Source: Bordetella flabilis (GTDB lineage: Bacteria; Pseudomonadota; Gammaproteobacteria; Burkholderiales; Burkholderiaceae_B). From it: a stretch of DNA of 64,000 nucleotides. The translations under genes and the position numbers were made by a program. Where the stretch lies: assembly GCF_001676725.1 (NCBI RefSeq), contig NZ_CP016172.1, positions 2,418,001 through 2,482,000 of the forward strand. The letters are read 5' to 3'. Below are positions 35,069-43,416 of the stretch, in pieces (position 1 is the first letter of the stretch; each line of letters opens with the position of its first letter). The notes beneath the pieces are model-generated. The model was given only the letters and a program-made list of their open reading frames with translations. It made no database searches and was not told the origin of the DNA.

Positions 35069-35962
35069 ATGTCACGTTTGCAATCATTCGTCCTGCAGTG
35101 CGTGCTGTTTGTCCCGCTTGTGGTGTTTTCCGGGAAGTGCCTGGCCGTCGATGCGTGGATTTTCATTCCGACCCAGTCGGCGGCCCAGGCCGAGGACCTG
35201 ATGAACGGTATCTTCGGCGGTCAGGACATACGACTGACGCCGCGTGAATCGGACCGCCTGGCGCAGGAGTTCCTGAACTTCATGGTCATGCCCCTGACCC
35301 ACAGGCACTTTTTGCTCGCCTATGGAAGTCCCGTCGAGGCAATGGCGACGCTGCGCATGGAATCGTTCCGGTATGGCCTGCTGCTTCAGATACGCGTGGA
35401 CCAGAACTTTCGGCGCGCGCCTCTGGTCCTTCACGCCTTCAGGAACGGCTTGAACCGCCAGAACGACCCGGGCGGGAACATAGGGGAAATGCTGACTTAC
35501 GGCCCGGTGACGGGGAACCTGTACGCGTCTCCCTTTTCCAACGGCGGTTTCATCGCAGGATTCGATGGAACAGTCGTTCCTCACACCATCGTCATCAATG
35601 CCAGGGTCGAGAATCGGGGTGTGCTCGGTCCTCTGGTCGCCAATCCAACCTGGGACGAACGTACCCCCTTCGGACCCAACGATACCCCTGTCGATTTCTC
35701 GGATTCCTTCTCGCCGGTCGATGCGATACAGGTCATCCGCCAGGCAGCGCGGGCTGTCTTCACCGTAGCCGCGGTGTGTGTGGCGTATTGGGTCCTGACC
35801 AACTACGGAAGTGGCCCCGGCGCCCGGTCGGTGGATGGCAGCGAGGGCACAGGAACGTGCAACAACGTCCAGTCGATGCCGCTGAAGGAATTCGTCGACC
35901 TTGAAAGCAGGTATCGCGCGCGATTCATGCCTGCAGTGAACAGCATCATCCAGACATTTTGA
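35069..35962 (+). CDS. Secreted S1-like protein, paralogue 2
   Basis: A 297-aa tandem paralogue of the preceding gene. The signal peptide is nearly the same (SFVLQCVLFVPLVVFSGKCLA), and the blocks THRHFLLAYGSP, YGLLLQIRVDQNF, GPVTGNLYASP, FGPNDTPVDFSD and the Cys-bearing helix VFTVAAVCVAYWV are kept. The region 88-145 differs most, which suggests that this surface has diverged after duplication. GGAGG lies upstream of the ATG. It ends in NSIIQTF. Like its partner it lacks the YRxDSRPP and catalytic Glu of active ADP-ribosyltransferases. I infer a shared exported function with the B-like protein. Confidence 0.5.
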   Translation: MSRLQSFVLQCVLFVPLVVFSGKCLAVDAWIFIPTQSAAQAEDLMNGIFGGQDIRLTPRESDRLAQEFLNFMVMPLTHRHFLLAYGSPVEAMATLRMESFRYGLLLQIRVDQNFRRAPLVLHAFRNGLNRQNDPGGNIGEMLTYGPVTGNLYASPFSNGGFIAGFDGTVVPHTIVINARVENRGVLGPLVANPTWDERTPFGPNDTPVDFSDSFSPVDAIQVIRQAARAVFTVAAVCVAYWVLTNYGSGPGARSVDGSEGTGTCNNVQSMPLKEFVDLESRYRARFMPAVNSIIQTF

Positions 35963-36061
35963 GTCCAGCGGCCCGCTGTCCTGTCCCCGGGATGGCAGGT
36001 ATTGAGGCAATACGGCAGCGGTTGCGCAAAGACTCCAGGCGGATGGTGGCGTGGCGGAGCG

Positions 36062-36628
36062 TTACCGGACTTCCGGTCGCCGGAAACAATCGTCGGCGTG
36101 GTCATTGACAATGCCGACGGCCTGCATCCAGGCGTAGACGATGGTGGGGCCCACGAACTTGAATCCACGGGCCTTCAGCGCCTTGGATATCTGCTCTGAC
36201 AACGGGGTGCTGACCAGGCGGCTTTTGCCGTCGCCTTGCAGCGCCTTGCCATCCGTGAACGACCAGCAGAAGTCGCTGAAGGATTCACCCTTTTCCTGCA
36301 TCTCGCAGTAGATCTGCGCGCCTCGTATGGTGGCTTCGATCTTGGCGCGGGCCCGGATGATGCCGGGGTTGTCCATGAGCCGTTCGACATCGGCCGCACC
36401 GTAGCGTGCGACCGCGGCCGGCTCGAAGCCGTCGAAGGCCAGCCGGAATGCATCGCGCTTGCGCAATACCGTGATCCAGGCAAGGCCCGCCTGGAAGCCT
36501 TCCAGCATCAGCATTTCCCACAGCATGCGGCTGTCCCGCTGGGGGACGCCCCATTCTCGGTCGTGGTATTCGCGCATCAAGGCGTCGTCGGACGCCCAGG
36601 TGCAACGATGTCGGGTCGGCGTATTCAT
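36062..36628 (-). CDS. tag: DNA-3-methyladenine glycosylase I
   Basis: A 188-aa base-excision repair enzyme that removes 3-methyladenine from alkylated DNA. It follows E. coli Tag closely: RCTWASDDALMREYHDREWGVP at the start, EGFQAGLAWITVLRKR, then NPGIIRARAKIEA and GFKFVGPTIVYAWMQAVGIVNDH. The zinc ligands are visible as Cys 9, His 22, His 177 and Cys 181. The start is at 36628. It is a single gene, separated from the toxin-like locus by a 99-base gap on the opposite strand. Confidence 0.95.
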   Translation of the reverse strand: MNTPTRHRCTWASDDALMREYHDREWGVPQRDSRMLWEMLMLEGFQAGLAWITVLRKRDAFRLAFDGFEPAAVARYGAADVERLMDNPGIIRARAKIEATIRGAQIYCEMQEKGESFSDFCWSFTDGKALQGDGKSRLVSTPLSEQISKALKARGFKFVGPTIVYAWMQAVGIVNDHADDCFRRPEVR

Positions 36629-36782
36629 CGATGGGACCGTCGGCAAGTGTGGACCGACGGGATTGTAGTGCCGTGTGGTGATGGCGATGCCGCCGGGTCC
36701 GCATGCCCCGAGCCGGCACGTATGAAGCGCCGATGGCGTCCGCAATGGACGCGATCGGGGCCGGCGTGTGGCGCAGGCAGGT

Positions 36783-37163
36783 TCAGCGGCCTTGCGGGGG
36801 ACGGGATGGTCCCTTATCGTCCCGGCCGTTGATGAGCAGCTCGCCGAGCACGGCGACATCCGAGCGCATGTCGATGCGTGCCAGCCATTCGGCGATTCCT
36901 TTCAGCGACAGCCCGCTTGACGGCGGCGATTCTTCGATGGGCGACACGTCCACCGAACGCGCCGGGCGCCGGGCAGGAATGCCGGACCCGACTTCACGGG
37001 AAGGCCTGGTGCCCTGCGTGTCGTTCACCCCCACGGCGGACAGCTCCTGGACCAATGTGTCCGTGTGCGCGGGCGGGCCGGATGTGCGCGCGGCCGGCTG
37101 CTGGGCGATGTCCGGCATCGCGCTTGTAGGGCCAATCTGGTGACTGGCTGCCGATAGGGTCAT
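36783..37163 (-). CDS. Hypothetical protein, 126 aa
   Basis: A small protein of unknown function. GGAGG lies eight bases before the ATG at 37163, the best evidence that it is real. The first 75 residues are rich in Ser, Pro, Gln, Ala and Thr and look disordered (IAQQPAARTSGPPAHTDTLV). A short helical segment follows (LKGIAEWLARIDMRSDVAVLGELLI), then a basic tail. There is no signal peptide or membrane helix. Such a composition can be seen in secreted effectors and in chance frames. It lies 154 bases upstream of tag on the same strand. Confidence 0.45.
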   Translation of the reverse strand: MTLSAASHQIGPTSAMPDIAQQPAARTSGPPAHTDTLVQELSAVGVNDTQGTRPSREVGSGIPARRPARSVDVSPIEESPPSSGLSLKGIAEWLARIDMRSDVAVLGELLINGRDDKGPSRPPQGR

Positions 37164-37300
37164 GAAGGCCTCCGTGGGAATGTTGGAAAGGAGGCCCCTG
37201 AGTACGGCGCTCGCATCGAAGGTTCCGGACCCACGCGCTTATCGGACGCGCGCTTGCCGCAAGATCACGCAGCGCACCCGATGCGGAGCCGCGACGGCGC

Positions 37301-38548
37301 TCACGCCGCGGCGGTCCGCGCCGGCGAAGCCGACACATCCACCGTGCGGTCGTCGATCGGAAAATGCAGCAGCGCGGCGACCAGCCCCGCGGCCGCCGTG
37401 AAAATCCACAGCAGCGAATAGGAGCCGGTCATGTCCAGCACCAGGCCACCCAGCCAGGCGCCCAGGAAGGAGCCGATCTGGTGACTGAAGAAGCACACGC
37501 CGAAGAGGGTGCCCAGGTGCCGGATGCCGAAGACCTTGGCCACCAGGCCGCTGGTCAGGGGCACGGTCCCCAGCCATGTCAGGCCCATGATCGCGGCAAA
37601 GACGACCACTGTGAGCGTGGTCTTGGGCAGCAGGAAAAAAGCCGCGATGGTGACGCCGCGGATCAGATAGAGCCAACCCAGTACGTGCTGCTGGCGATAG
37701 CGTCCGCCCAGCCATCCGCATGTCCAGCTGCCCGCCATGTTGAACAGGCCGATCAGCGCCAGCGCGGTCGCCCCCAACGCCGGTGGCATATGGCAAAGCG
37801 CCAGGTATTGCGGCAGATGCGTCGCGATGAATGCAAGCTGGAAGCCGCAAGTGAAAAAGCCCAGGGTGAGCAGCCGGAAGCCGCGATGGCGACCGGCCTG
37901 CGCCAGCACGTTGCGCAGGGAAGGAGGCGGCGAGGCGGGTGCGGTGGTGTCGCGCACGGGTCGACGCTCCATGATGACGCCGAACGGCGCCACCAGCAGG
38001 ATCGTGGCGGCAAGCACGAGCAGCGACGCAGAGATTCCGGACGATTCGCGCACGAACTGAGCGAGGGGCACCATGACGACCTGACCCAGCGATCCGCCCG
38101 CGCTGACCCATCCCATGGCAACGCTGCGCGTGTGCGGGGATGCAATACGGCCGATCGCCGGGAGCACCACGCCGAACGCGGTGCAACTGATGCCGATGCC
38201 GACCAGCAGTCCCATGCTCAGGACCAGCATGCCGCCGGAAGGAGCCAGGGCCGCCAGCGCCAGGCCGGCCGCCAGCACGACCGCGCCGAAGGCGACGACC
38301 GGCGCGGAGCCGTAGCGGTCGGCCGCCGCGCCGGCGAAGGGTTGCGCCAGGCCCCATACCAGGTTGTGCAGGGCAATGGCCAGCGCGACCAGCGTTACCG
38401 GCACCCCGCGATCATAGGAGAACGGCCCGACGTACAGCCCGAAGGTCTGTCGGATGCCCATGGCCACGCTCAGGATCAATGCGCCGGCAAGTACGGCGAC
38501 AACGAGGCGGTGCGAGGATGTCGAGGTCGCTGAGGGAAGGGTAGGCAT
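37301..38548 (-). CDS. MFS transporter
   Basis: A 415-aa major facilitator with about 12 helices. The first helix has ALILSVAMGIRQTFGLYVGPF, a pattern of the oxalate/formate antiporter-like and MCP-like MFS group. AADRYGSAPVVAFG occupies the loop 2-3 position, and VFGIRHLGTLFGVCFFSHQIGS lies in the second half, a segment common in this group (monocarboxylate-type transporters). It lies downstream of the LysR gene on the same strand with an 84-base gap, which may mean control by that regulator. Confidence 0.87.
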   Translation of the reverse strand: MPTLPSATSTSSHRLVVAVLAGALILSVAMGIRQTFGLYVGPFSYDRGVPVTLVALAIALHNLVWGLAQPFAGAAADRYGSAPVVAFGAVVLAAGLALAALAPSGGMLVLSMGLLVGIGISCTAFGVVLPAIGRIASPHTRSVAMGWVSAGGSLGQVVMVPLAQFVRESSGISASLLVLAATILLVAPFGVIMERRPVRDTTAPASPPPSLRNVLAQAGRHRGFRLLTLGFFTCGFQLAFIATHLPQYLALCHMPPALGATALALIGLFNMAGSWTCGWLGGRYRQQHVLGWLYLIRGVTIAAFFLLPKTTLTVVVFAAIMGLTWLGTVPLTSGLVAKVFGIRHLGTLFGVCFFSHQIGSFLGAWLGGLVLDMTGSYSLLWIFTAAAGLVAALLHFPIDDRTVDVSASPARTAAA

Positions 38549-38632
38549 GCGTGTCAGTCTCCTGGCCCGTATGATCGCCGCAGCCCGCTCTCCGGGACAA
38601 CGGAAAAGATTTCGTCCGTGAGTGAATTCCGT

Positions 38633-39601
38633 TCACCTGGATGGCGTGGGGACGCCGCGCAAGGACGTGTCGGGCCGCCCACTGCCCAGGATGCCGGCGT
38701 CCGGCTCGCCGGCACACGCGCTGGCCTCCTCGAGCAGCCATTGCCGGAAGGCGGACAGGGCGGGTCGCCGCGTCACGTCTTCGGCGCTGATCAGCCAGTA
38801 CGCGGTCTGCGCGGGCACGCGATGGGGACTCGCCGGTACGAGCGTCCCCGCGGACAACTCCGCCCCGATCAGCGGCAGCCGTCCCAGCACGATACCCAGG
38901 CCGGCCATGGCCGCCTCTATCGCGAGCTGGATCGTATCGAAGCGCATGCCTGCGGACAGGTCCATGCCCGATGTGCCCGTCGCGTCCAGCCAGGCCTGCC
39001 AGTCCTCGCCCGCTGAAACCACGTGCAGAAGCGTGGCTCGCTCCAGTTCGATATGGCCTTCCCTAACGGCCAGGTGCTGGAGATAGGCCGGGCTGCACAC
39101 GGGGATGAGGTGTTCGCCGAACAGCCGGGTCCATGCCGGACCGCCTGACGGTGTACGGCTCATGCGGATCGCGAAGTCGAAGCCGTCGGCGGGAAAGCCG
39201 GCATGCCGCGGTGAAGTATCCAGGCTGATATCGACCTGCGGCCACAGCTTGCGAAACGCCGGCAGGCGGGGCAGCAGCCAGCGCGACGCCAACGTGGGCG
39301 CGCAGGTGAGCGTGATCCGGGCGGGGCCGCCGCAGGGTTGCAGCCGCTGCATTCCGGCCGCGAGCAGGCCGAAGGCCTCGGAGACATAGGTAAGGTAATC
39401 GGCGCCTTCCGGCGTCAGGACCAGGCGCCGCGGTTGCCTGATGAACAGCGCCACGCCCAGGTAGGATTCCAGGCTGACGATGCCATGGCTGACGGCGCTG
39501 GGCGTCACGTTCAGTTCCGCGGCGGCGAGCTTGAAACTTTGCAGGCGGCCGGCCGCTTCGAAGAGACGCAGGGTGGACAGGGGAGGTAGGCGGAGCGACA
39601 T
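38633..39601 (-). CDS. LysR-family transcriptional regulator, GcvA-like
   Basis: A 322-aa LysR protein. The N-terminus LPPLSTLRLFEAAGRLQSFKLAAAELNVTPSAVSHGI carries the GcvA/AmpR-type helix-turn-helix (given here by its ends LPPLSTLR and PSAVSHGI). The effector domain includes TCAPTLASRWLLPRLPAF and FDFAIRMSRTP. The last 20 residues are extended and polar. It lies divergent from a 14-helix MFS pump and upstream of another MFS gene, so it might regulate either. Confidence 0.92.
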   Translation of the reverse strand: MSLRLPPLSTLRLFEAAGRLQSFKLAAAELNVTPSAVSHGIVSLESYLGVALFIRQPRRLVLTPEGADYLTYVSEAFGLLAAGMQRLQPCGGPARITLTCAPTLASRWLLPRLPAFRKLWPQVDISLDTSPRHAGFPADGFDFAIRMSRTPSGGPAWTRLFGEHLIPVCSPAYLQHLAVREGHIELERATLLHVVSAGEDWQAWLDATGTSGMDLSAGMRFDTIQLAIEAAMAGLGIVLGRLPLIGAELSAGTLVPASPHRVPAQTAYWLISAEDVTRRPALSAFRQWLLEEASACAGEPDAGILGSGRPDTSLRGVPTPSR

Positions 39602-39744
39602 GCGCTGAATCTACACTGAACGCGCCGACCCTGGGCGCGGCAGGGGCAATGGCCCGCGATTACTGCAGTGCACAATATACTGCCCGTTCGACTGTCCCTA
39701 CGTTGTCGCGCCCGTGGTCCCCTCCGGGTGCAACCCCACACCCG

Positions 39745-41190
39745 ATGACTGCTGCATCTTCCCCCGCGCGCCTTGGCCGAGCCGGCCTGTACCTGCTGCT
39801 GGCAGGACAACTGCTGCCCATGATCGACTTCTCCATTGTCAATGTCGCGCTGGACGCGATGGCGCATACCCTGCATGCAAGCGAGATGGAGCTGGAGCTG
39901 ATCGTGGCCGTCTACGGCGTGGCGTTCGCCGTCTGCCTTGCGATGGGCGGCAGGCTGGGCGACAACTATGGCCGGCGCCGGGTGTTCAGCTGGGGCGTGA
40001 TGCTGTTTACGGTGGCATCGCTGCTATGCGGCCTGGCCAATTCGGTATGGCTGCTGCTGGCCGCGCGCGCCCTGCAAGGCGTGGCGGCGGCGCTCGCGAT
40101 GCCGCAGATACTCGCGACGATACACGTCACCCTGCGCGGCCCCGAACATTCGCGGGCCCTGGGCCTGTATGGCGCGATCGGCGGCCTCGCATTCGTCGTG
40201 GGCCAAGTGCTGGGCGGACTGCTCGTGTCGATGGACGTGGGCGGGTTGGGCTGGCGCAGCGTGTTCCTGATCAACCTGCCCATCGGACTGGTGGTGATGG
40301 CGTATGCACCCCGCGTGTTGCCGGAGACCCGCTCACCGCATCCGGCCAGCATCGACTGGCCCGGGACCTGGTTGTTGGCGTCGGTGATCCTGTGCCTGCT
40401 GATCCCGATGTCCGTAGGATCGGCGCTGCATTGGCCATGGCCTTGCGAGCTGATGCTGGCGATGGTGCCGGTCCTGCTGTATGTGCTGTGGAATGTTGAA
40501 CTGCGCCAGGAGCATCGCAAGGGCCTGCCTTTGTTGCCGCCGTCCTTGCTGCGCCTGCCCAGTATTCGGTTCGGGGTGTGGACCGCCATCCTGTTCTTTT
40601 CGAGCTGGAGCGGCTTCATGTTTTGCATGGCGCTCACTTTGCAGGCAGGGGCAGGGATGTCGCCGCTGTCGTCGGGCAATACCTTCGTCGCCATGGGCGT
40701 CGCCTATTTCGTTGGTTCCCTGCTGACCAGCCGCGTGGTGGCCCGTTTCGATAAAACGTCGGTGCTCGTGTTCGGCTGCCTGGTGCAGATGAGCGGGCTG
40801 TTGGCCCTGTGGCTCACGCTGCGGACAGTATGGCCCACACCCTCCGTATTCAACCTGATGGCGGCCACGGTGCCGATCGGCCTGGGACAGGCCTTCATCG
40901 TTGGCTGTTTCTTTCGCATCGGGCTTTCGGAAGTGCGCCCTGAGCAGGCCGGCGCGGGCAGCGCCACCTTGTCGACGGTGCAGCAAAGCGCGCTGGGGCT
41001 GGGCCCGGCACTGTTCGGAACGGTGTTGACGCGGTTCCTGAATGCGCCCGGGGGCGATTACCTGCAAGCGGCATCGGCGGTCCTGATCACGGAGTTCTGC
41101 CTGATGGCCGCCCTGGTGGTGAGCACCGTGTTCTATGGCCGGCGTCGCATGATGTCGCGGCCCGTGGTGGCTTGCCCGGGAGAAAAGTAA
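39745..41190 (+). CDS. MFS transporter, DHA2 (14-helix) type
   Basis: A 481-aa drug-exporter-like membrane protein with about 14 helices. The first helix carries LLPMIDFSIVNVALDAMA, the D1 motif of the DHA2 family, then GGRLGDNYGRRRVFSWG (loop 2-3) and ARALQGVAAALAMPQILA (motif C region). The start at 39745 (MTAASSPARLG) has only a weak ribosome site; the upstream in-frame extension lacks membrane logic. Such pumps export multiple drugs by proton exchange. It is divergent from the LysR regulator. Confidence 0.9.
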   Translation: MTAASSPARLGRAGLYLLLAGQLLPMIDFSIVNVALDAMAHTLHASEMELELIVAVYGVAFAVCLAMGGRLGDNYGRRRVFSWGVMLFTVASLLCGLANSVWLLLAARALQGVAAALAMPQILATIHVTLRGPEHSRALGLYGAIGGLAFVVGQVLGGLLVSMDVGGLGWRSVFLINLPIGLVVMAYAPRVLPETRSPHPASIDWPGTWLLASVILCLLIPMSVGSALHWPWPCELMLAMVPVLLYVLWNVELRQEHRKGLPLLPPSLLRLPSIRFGVWTAILFFSSWSGFMFCMALTLQAGAGMSPLSSGNTFVAMGVAYFVGSLLTSRVVARFDKTSVLVFGCLVQMSGLLALWLTLRTVWPTPSVFNLMAATVPIGLGQAFIVGCFFRIGLSEVRPEQAGAGSATLSTVQQSALGLGPALFGTVLTRFLNAPGGDYLQAASAVLITEFCLMAALVVSTVFYGRRRMMSRPVVACPGEK

Positions 41191-41194
41191 CGAA

Positions 41195-41212
41195 CGGGCT
41201 CATGAAAGCCCG
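41195..41212. terminator. Short stem-loop after the DHA2 gene
   Basis: CGGGCT and AGCCCG pair around CATGAA four bases after the DHA2 stop. The stem is only six bases and no T-run follows. The remaining gap to 41514 (323 bases in all) shows no gene; it contains a 12-base palindrome GCAATATATTGC at 41298-41309 that may belong to a promoter. Confidence 0.3.
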
Positions 41213-41513
41213 CTCGCCCGATTGAAGTGGGAGGTCGCGGCCGGTACCCGAGAAGCTCCGGCATCCTGCGACTGCGATGATCGGGAATGACCCGGTAGCA
41301 ATATATTGCGCTGGGGGCGGTGGCCTGCGGCGCGACTTGCGCCGCAGCCGGCCGGTACGCGCGCATAATCCTGGCGGGGCGTTGGTCCTGCGGCGACGCG
41401 TCCGTGCTGGTGATGCCAGCCGGGACAGACCCAGGCATTCGGCCCCATGGATGGCAGCGCCTTGCAGGGTGCCGCCTCGATATCGATCTGCTCCTGGACA
41501 GGACGGCACAACG

Positions 41514-42095
41514 ATGAAATATGCATCCTGGTCGTATCCGCGCGCAGGCCTCGCCGCGGCCCTGTTGTGCTGCATGCTGCCGCACGCATCGGCCGGGACG
41601 TCGCCAGCGCCCGCGGCCGGCCTCGCCAACCCGACCCCCGCGTGTGGCCCCGCGCAACTGTCATTCAAGGCCGACGCGAAGAATGGTGAGTTCGACGGCA
41701 TGTCGCATTCCGGTACCTTGCTGGTCCTGCGCAACCGCGGACCGGTCGCGTGCACCGTGCCGGCGCGTCCGGAGCTGACCTTCCTGGATGGTGGCGGCCG
41801 CCCCGTCCTCGTGTCGCCGCGCACCGCGCCCGGCATGCACCCAGGCCCCGTTCTGCTTCCTGTCACCGTGCCGGCGGGCGCCGAGTTGACCAGCGTGGCG
41901 CGCTGGGTCTCCAGCGATGCCTATGGGGCCAATAACTGTGTGGCGTTCGAATCCGTGGCGATCTCCCTGGGCGGGCGGATGCTGACGGCGTCGCTTGGAA
42001 GAGAGGGCCATATGTGCGGCCCTGCCCGTCAGAACCCGGGCTATACCGTCTCGCCGCTGGGCCGGGGGAGCGGCGAGACGTCTCCTGGCCAGTAA
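41514..42095 (+). CDS. DUF4232-family exported protein
   Basis: A 193-aa secreted protein. A signal peptide (RAGLAAALLCCMLPHASAG) is followed by a beta-rich DUF4232 domain: CGPAQLSFKADAKNGEFDGM, GTLLVLRNRGPVACTVPARP, GMHPGPVLLPVTVPAGAELT and RWVSSDAYGANNCVAFESVAI. Four cysteines in the mature part could make two disulfides. The start at 41514 follows GGACAGGA. DUF4232 proteins are immunoglobulin-like secreted domains of unknown function. It stands alone, convergent with the SMP-30 gene. Confidence 0.85.
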   Translation: MKYASWSYPRAGLAAALLCCMLPHASAGTSPAPAAGLANPTPACGPAQLSFKADAKNGEFDGMSHSGTLLVLRNRGPVACTVPARPELTFLDGGGRPVLVSPRTAPGMHPGPVLLPVTVPAGAELTSVARWVSSDAYGANNCVAFESVAISLGGRMLTASLGREGHMCGPARQNPGYTVSPLGRGSGETSPGQ

Positions 42096-42168
42096 GAAAG
42101 CCGCGCTTTCCCCCGGCGTTGCCGCTGCCATTGCCGCTTGCACCAGAGGCGGGCGCGCGGCAGCGTGT

Positions 42169-43107
42169 TCATCCGCCCGCGACGCCCTGCGTGTTGACGT
42201 ACACGGCGTAGATCGATTGCGATGCCGCCATGAAAAGGCGGTTGCGCGCGGGGCCGCCGAAGCACAGGTTCGCGCAGCGTTCCGGCAGGGCGATGCGGCC
42301 TATCAACTTGCCCTGGGGCGATATCACCATGACGCCGTCCAGTTCGTCGCTGCCCATGCCCCAGCCGCACCATAGATTGCCGTCGATGTCGGCGCGCATG
42401 CCGTCGATGGTGCCGGGCCCGGCGTCGTGGAATACCCGGCCCGGTCCCAGGGTCCGTCCGTCCGCCGCGACCTCGTATACGTGAATCAGGCGGTTCGGCA
42501 CGCCGCGCGATTCGATGATGTACAGCCGCCGCTCATCGGGGGAAAAGCACAGGCCGTTCGGGCCTTTGAGATCGCGCGTCACCACTGAGACCGCGCCGGT
42601 GATGCCGTCGATGCGATAGACGGAGTGGGGCAGCTCCTGTTCCGCCTTGACGCCCTCGTAGTACCCGGCAATGCCCATGGGCGGGTCGGTGAACCAGATC
42701 GAGCCGTCCGATTTCACGACGACATCGTTCGGCGAGTTCAGCGGTTTCCCCTCGAAGCGGTCCGCCAGGACCGTGATGCTGCCGTCGTATTCGGTGCGCG
42801 TGACGCGGCGTCCGTGCTCGCACGTGATCAGCCGGCCCTGCCGGTCGCGCGTGTTGCCGTTGGCGTAGTTGGACGGCTTGCGGAACACGGACACCTGGCC
42901 CGTTTCCTCCTCCCATTTCATGATCCGGTTGTTCGGGATGTCGCTGAACAGCAGATACCGGCCATCACCAAACCACACCGGGCCTTCGGCCCAGCGCAAG
43001 CCCGACGCCAGGCGCTCCACGGCCCCCAGGGCGATCCGGTACCTGTCGAAGGAAGGGTCCAGGGAAATGATGCGGGGATCGGGATAGCGTGTCGTTTGCT
43101 GCCACAT
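42169..43107 (-). CDS. SMP-30/gluconolactonase-family protein
   Basis: A 312-aa six-bladed beta-propeller lactonase of the SMP-30/gluconolaconase/LRE family. Typical strands are GLRWAEGPVWFGDGRYLLFSDIPNNRIMKW, cited by the ends AEGPVW and SDIPNNRI, then LNSPNDVVVKSDGSIWFTDP, GPNGLCFSPDERRLYIIE and DGMRADIDGNLWCGW. Glu 41, Asn near 124 and Asp near 235 fit the divalent metal site. No signal peptide is present, so it acts in the cytoplasm. It is divergent from the uronate transporter, and it probably opens the aldarolactone made by uronate dehydrogenase. Confidence 0.9.
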   Translation of the reverse strand: MWQQTTRYPDPRIISLDPSFDRYRIALGAVERLASGLRWAEGPVWFGDGRYLLFSDIPNNRIMKWEEETGQVSVFRKPSNYANGNTRDRQGRLITCEHGRRVTRTEYDGSITVLADRFEGKPLNSPNDVVVKSDGSIWFTDPPMGIAGYYEGVKAEQELPHSVYRIDGITGAVSVVTRDLKGPNGLCFSPDERRLYIIESRGVPNRLIHVYEVAADGRTLGPGRVFHDAGPGTIDGMRADIDGNLWCGWGMGSDELDGVMVISPQGKLIGRIALPERCANLCFGGPARNRLFMAASQSIYAVYVNTQGVAGG

Positions 43108-43175
43108 GATGGGTCTCCATGGGGATGCCGGCGGCGGGTGAGGGATGTCGCACTATACGGTGTATCCCGCGAAAA

Positions 43176-43189
43176 ATGTAAGCGCTTTC
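43176..43189. promoter_or_regulatory. LacI-type operator, copy 1
   Basis: ATGTAAGCGCTTTC, with the central AAGCGCTT palindrome typical of LacI-family operators, lies 69 bases upstream of the SMP-30 gene. A nearly identical inverted copy lies at 43285-43298. The LacI regulator at 45636 is the likely ligand. Confidence 0.6.
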
Positions 43190-43284
43190 CGTTGCCTGGA
43201 GTCGGCAACAGGTCTATAGTGGCTGCAAAAGCCGCGCGCGGGCGCAGAAGCTGATTTGTTGTTTGTCCTGTACGTCTCCGAAAA

Positions 43285-43298
43285 GAAAGCGATTACAT
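43285..43298. promoter_or_regulatory. LacI-type operator, copy 2
   Basis: GAAAGCGATTACAT is the reverse complement of ATGTAATCGCTTTC and differs from copy 1 at a single base. A partial third copy (ATGTAAGC on the minus strand) lies at 43304-43311. Together they occupy the 309-base gap between the SMP-30 gene and the MFS gene; no other feature is visible there. Confidence 0.6.
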
Positions 43299-43416
43299 AG
43301 TTTGCTTACATTTTTGGAGGCAGTGGGCGCCCGCGGCTGCCCGTCGCTTCACGTCCGGCGACGATCCGATGCGAGCGCTCCAACAACAACGACACCCCAT
43401 CTGGAGGTTGGAGACA

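Noticed and set aside
34111..35962. Calling the two paralogues active ADP-ribosyltransferases
   Set aside because: The Arg and Glu required in the pertussis and cholera toxin family are not visible, so only a tentative fold resemblance is claimed.
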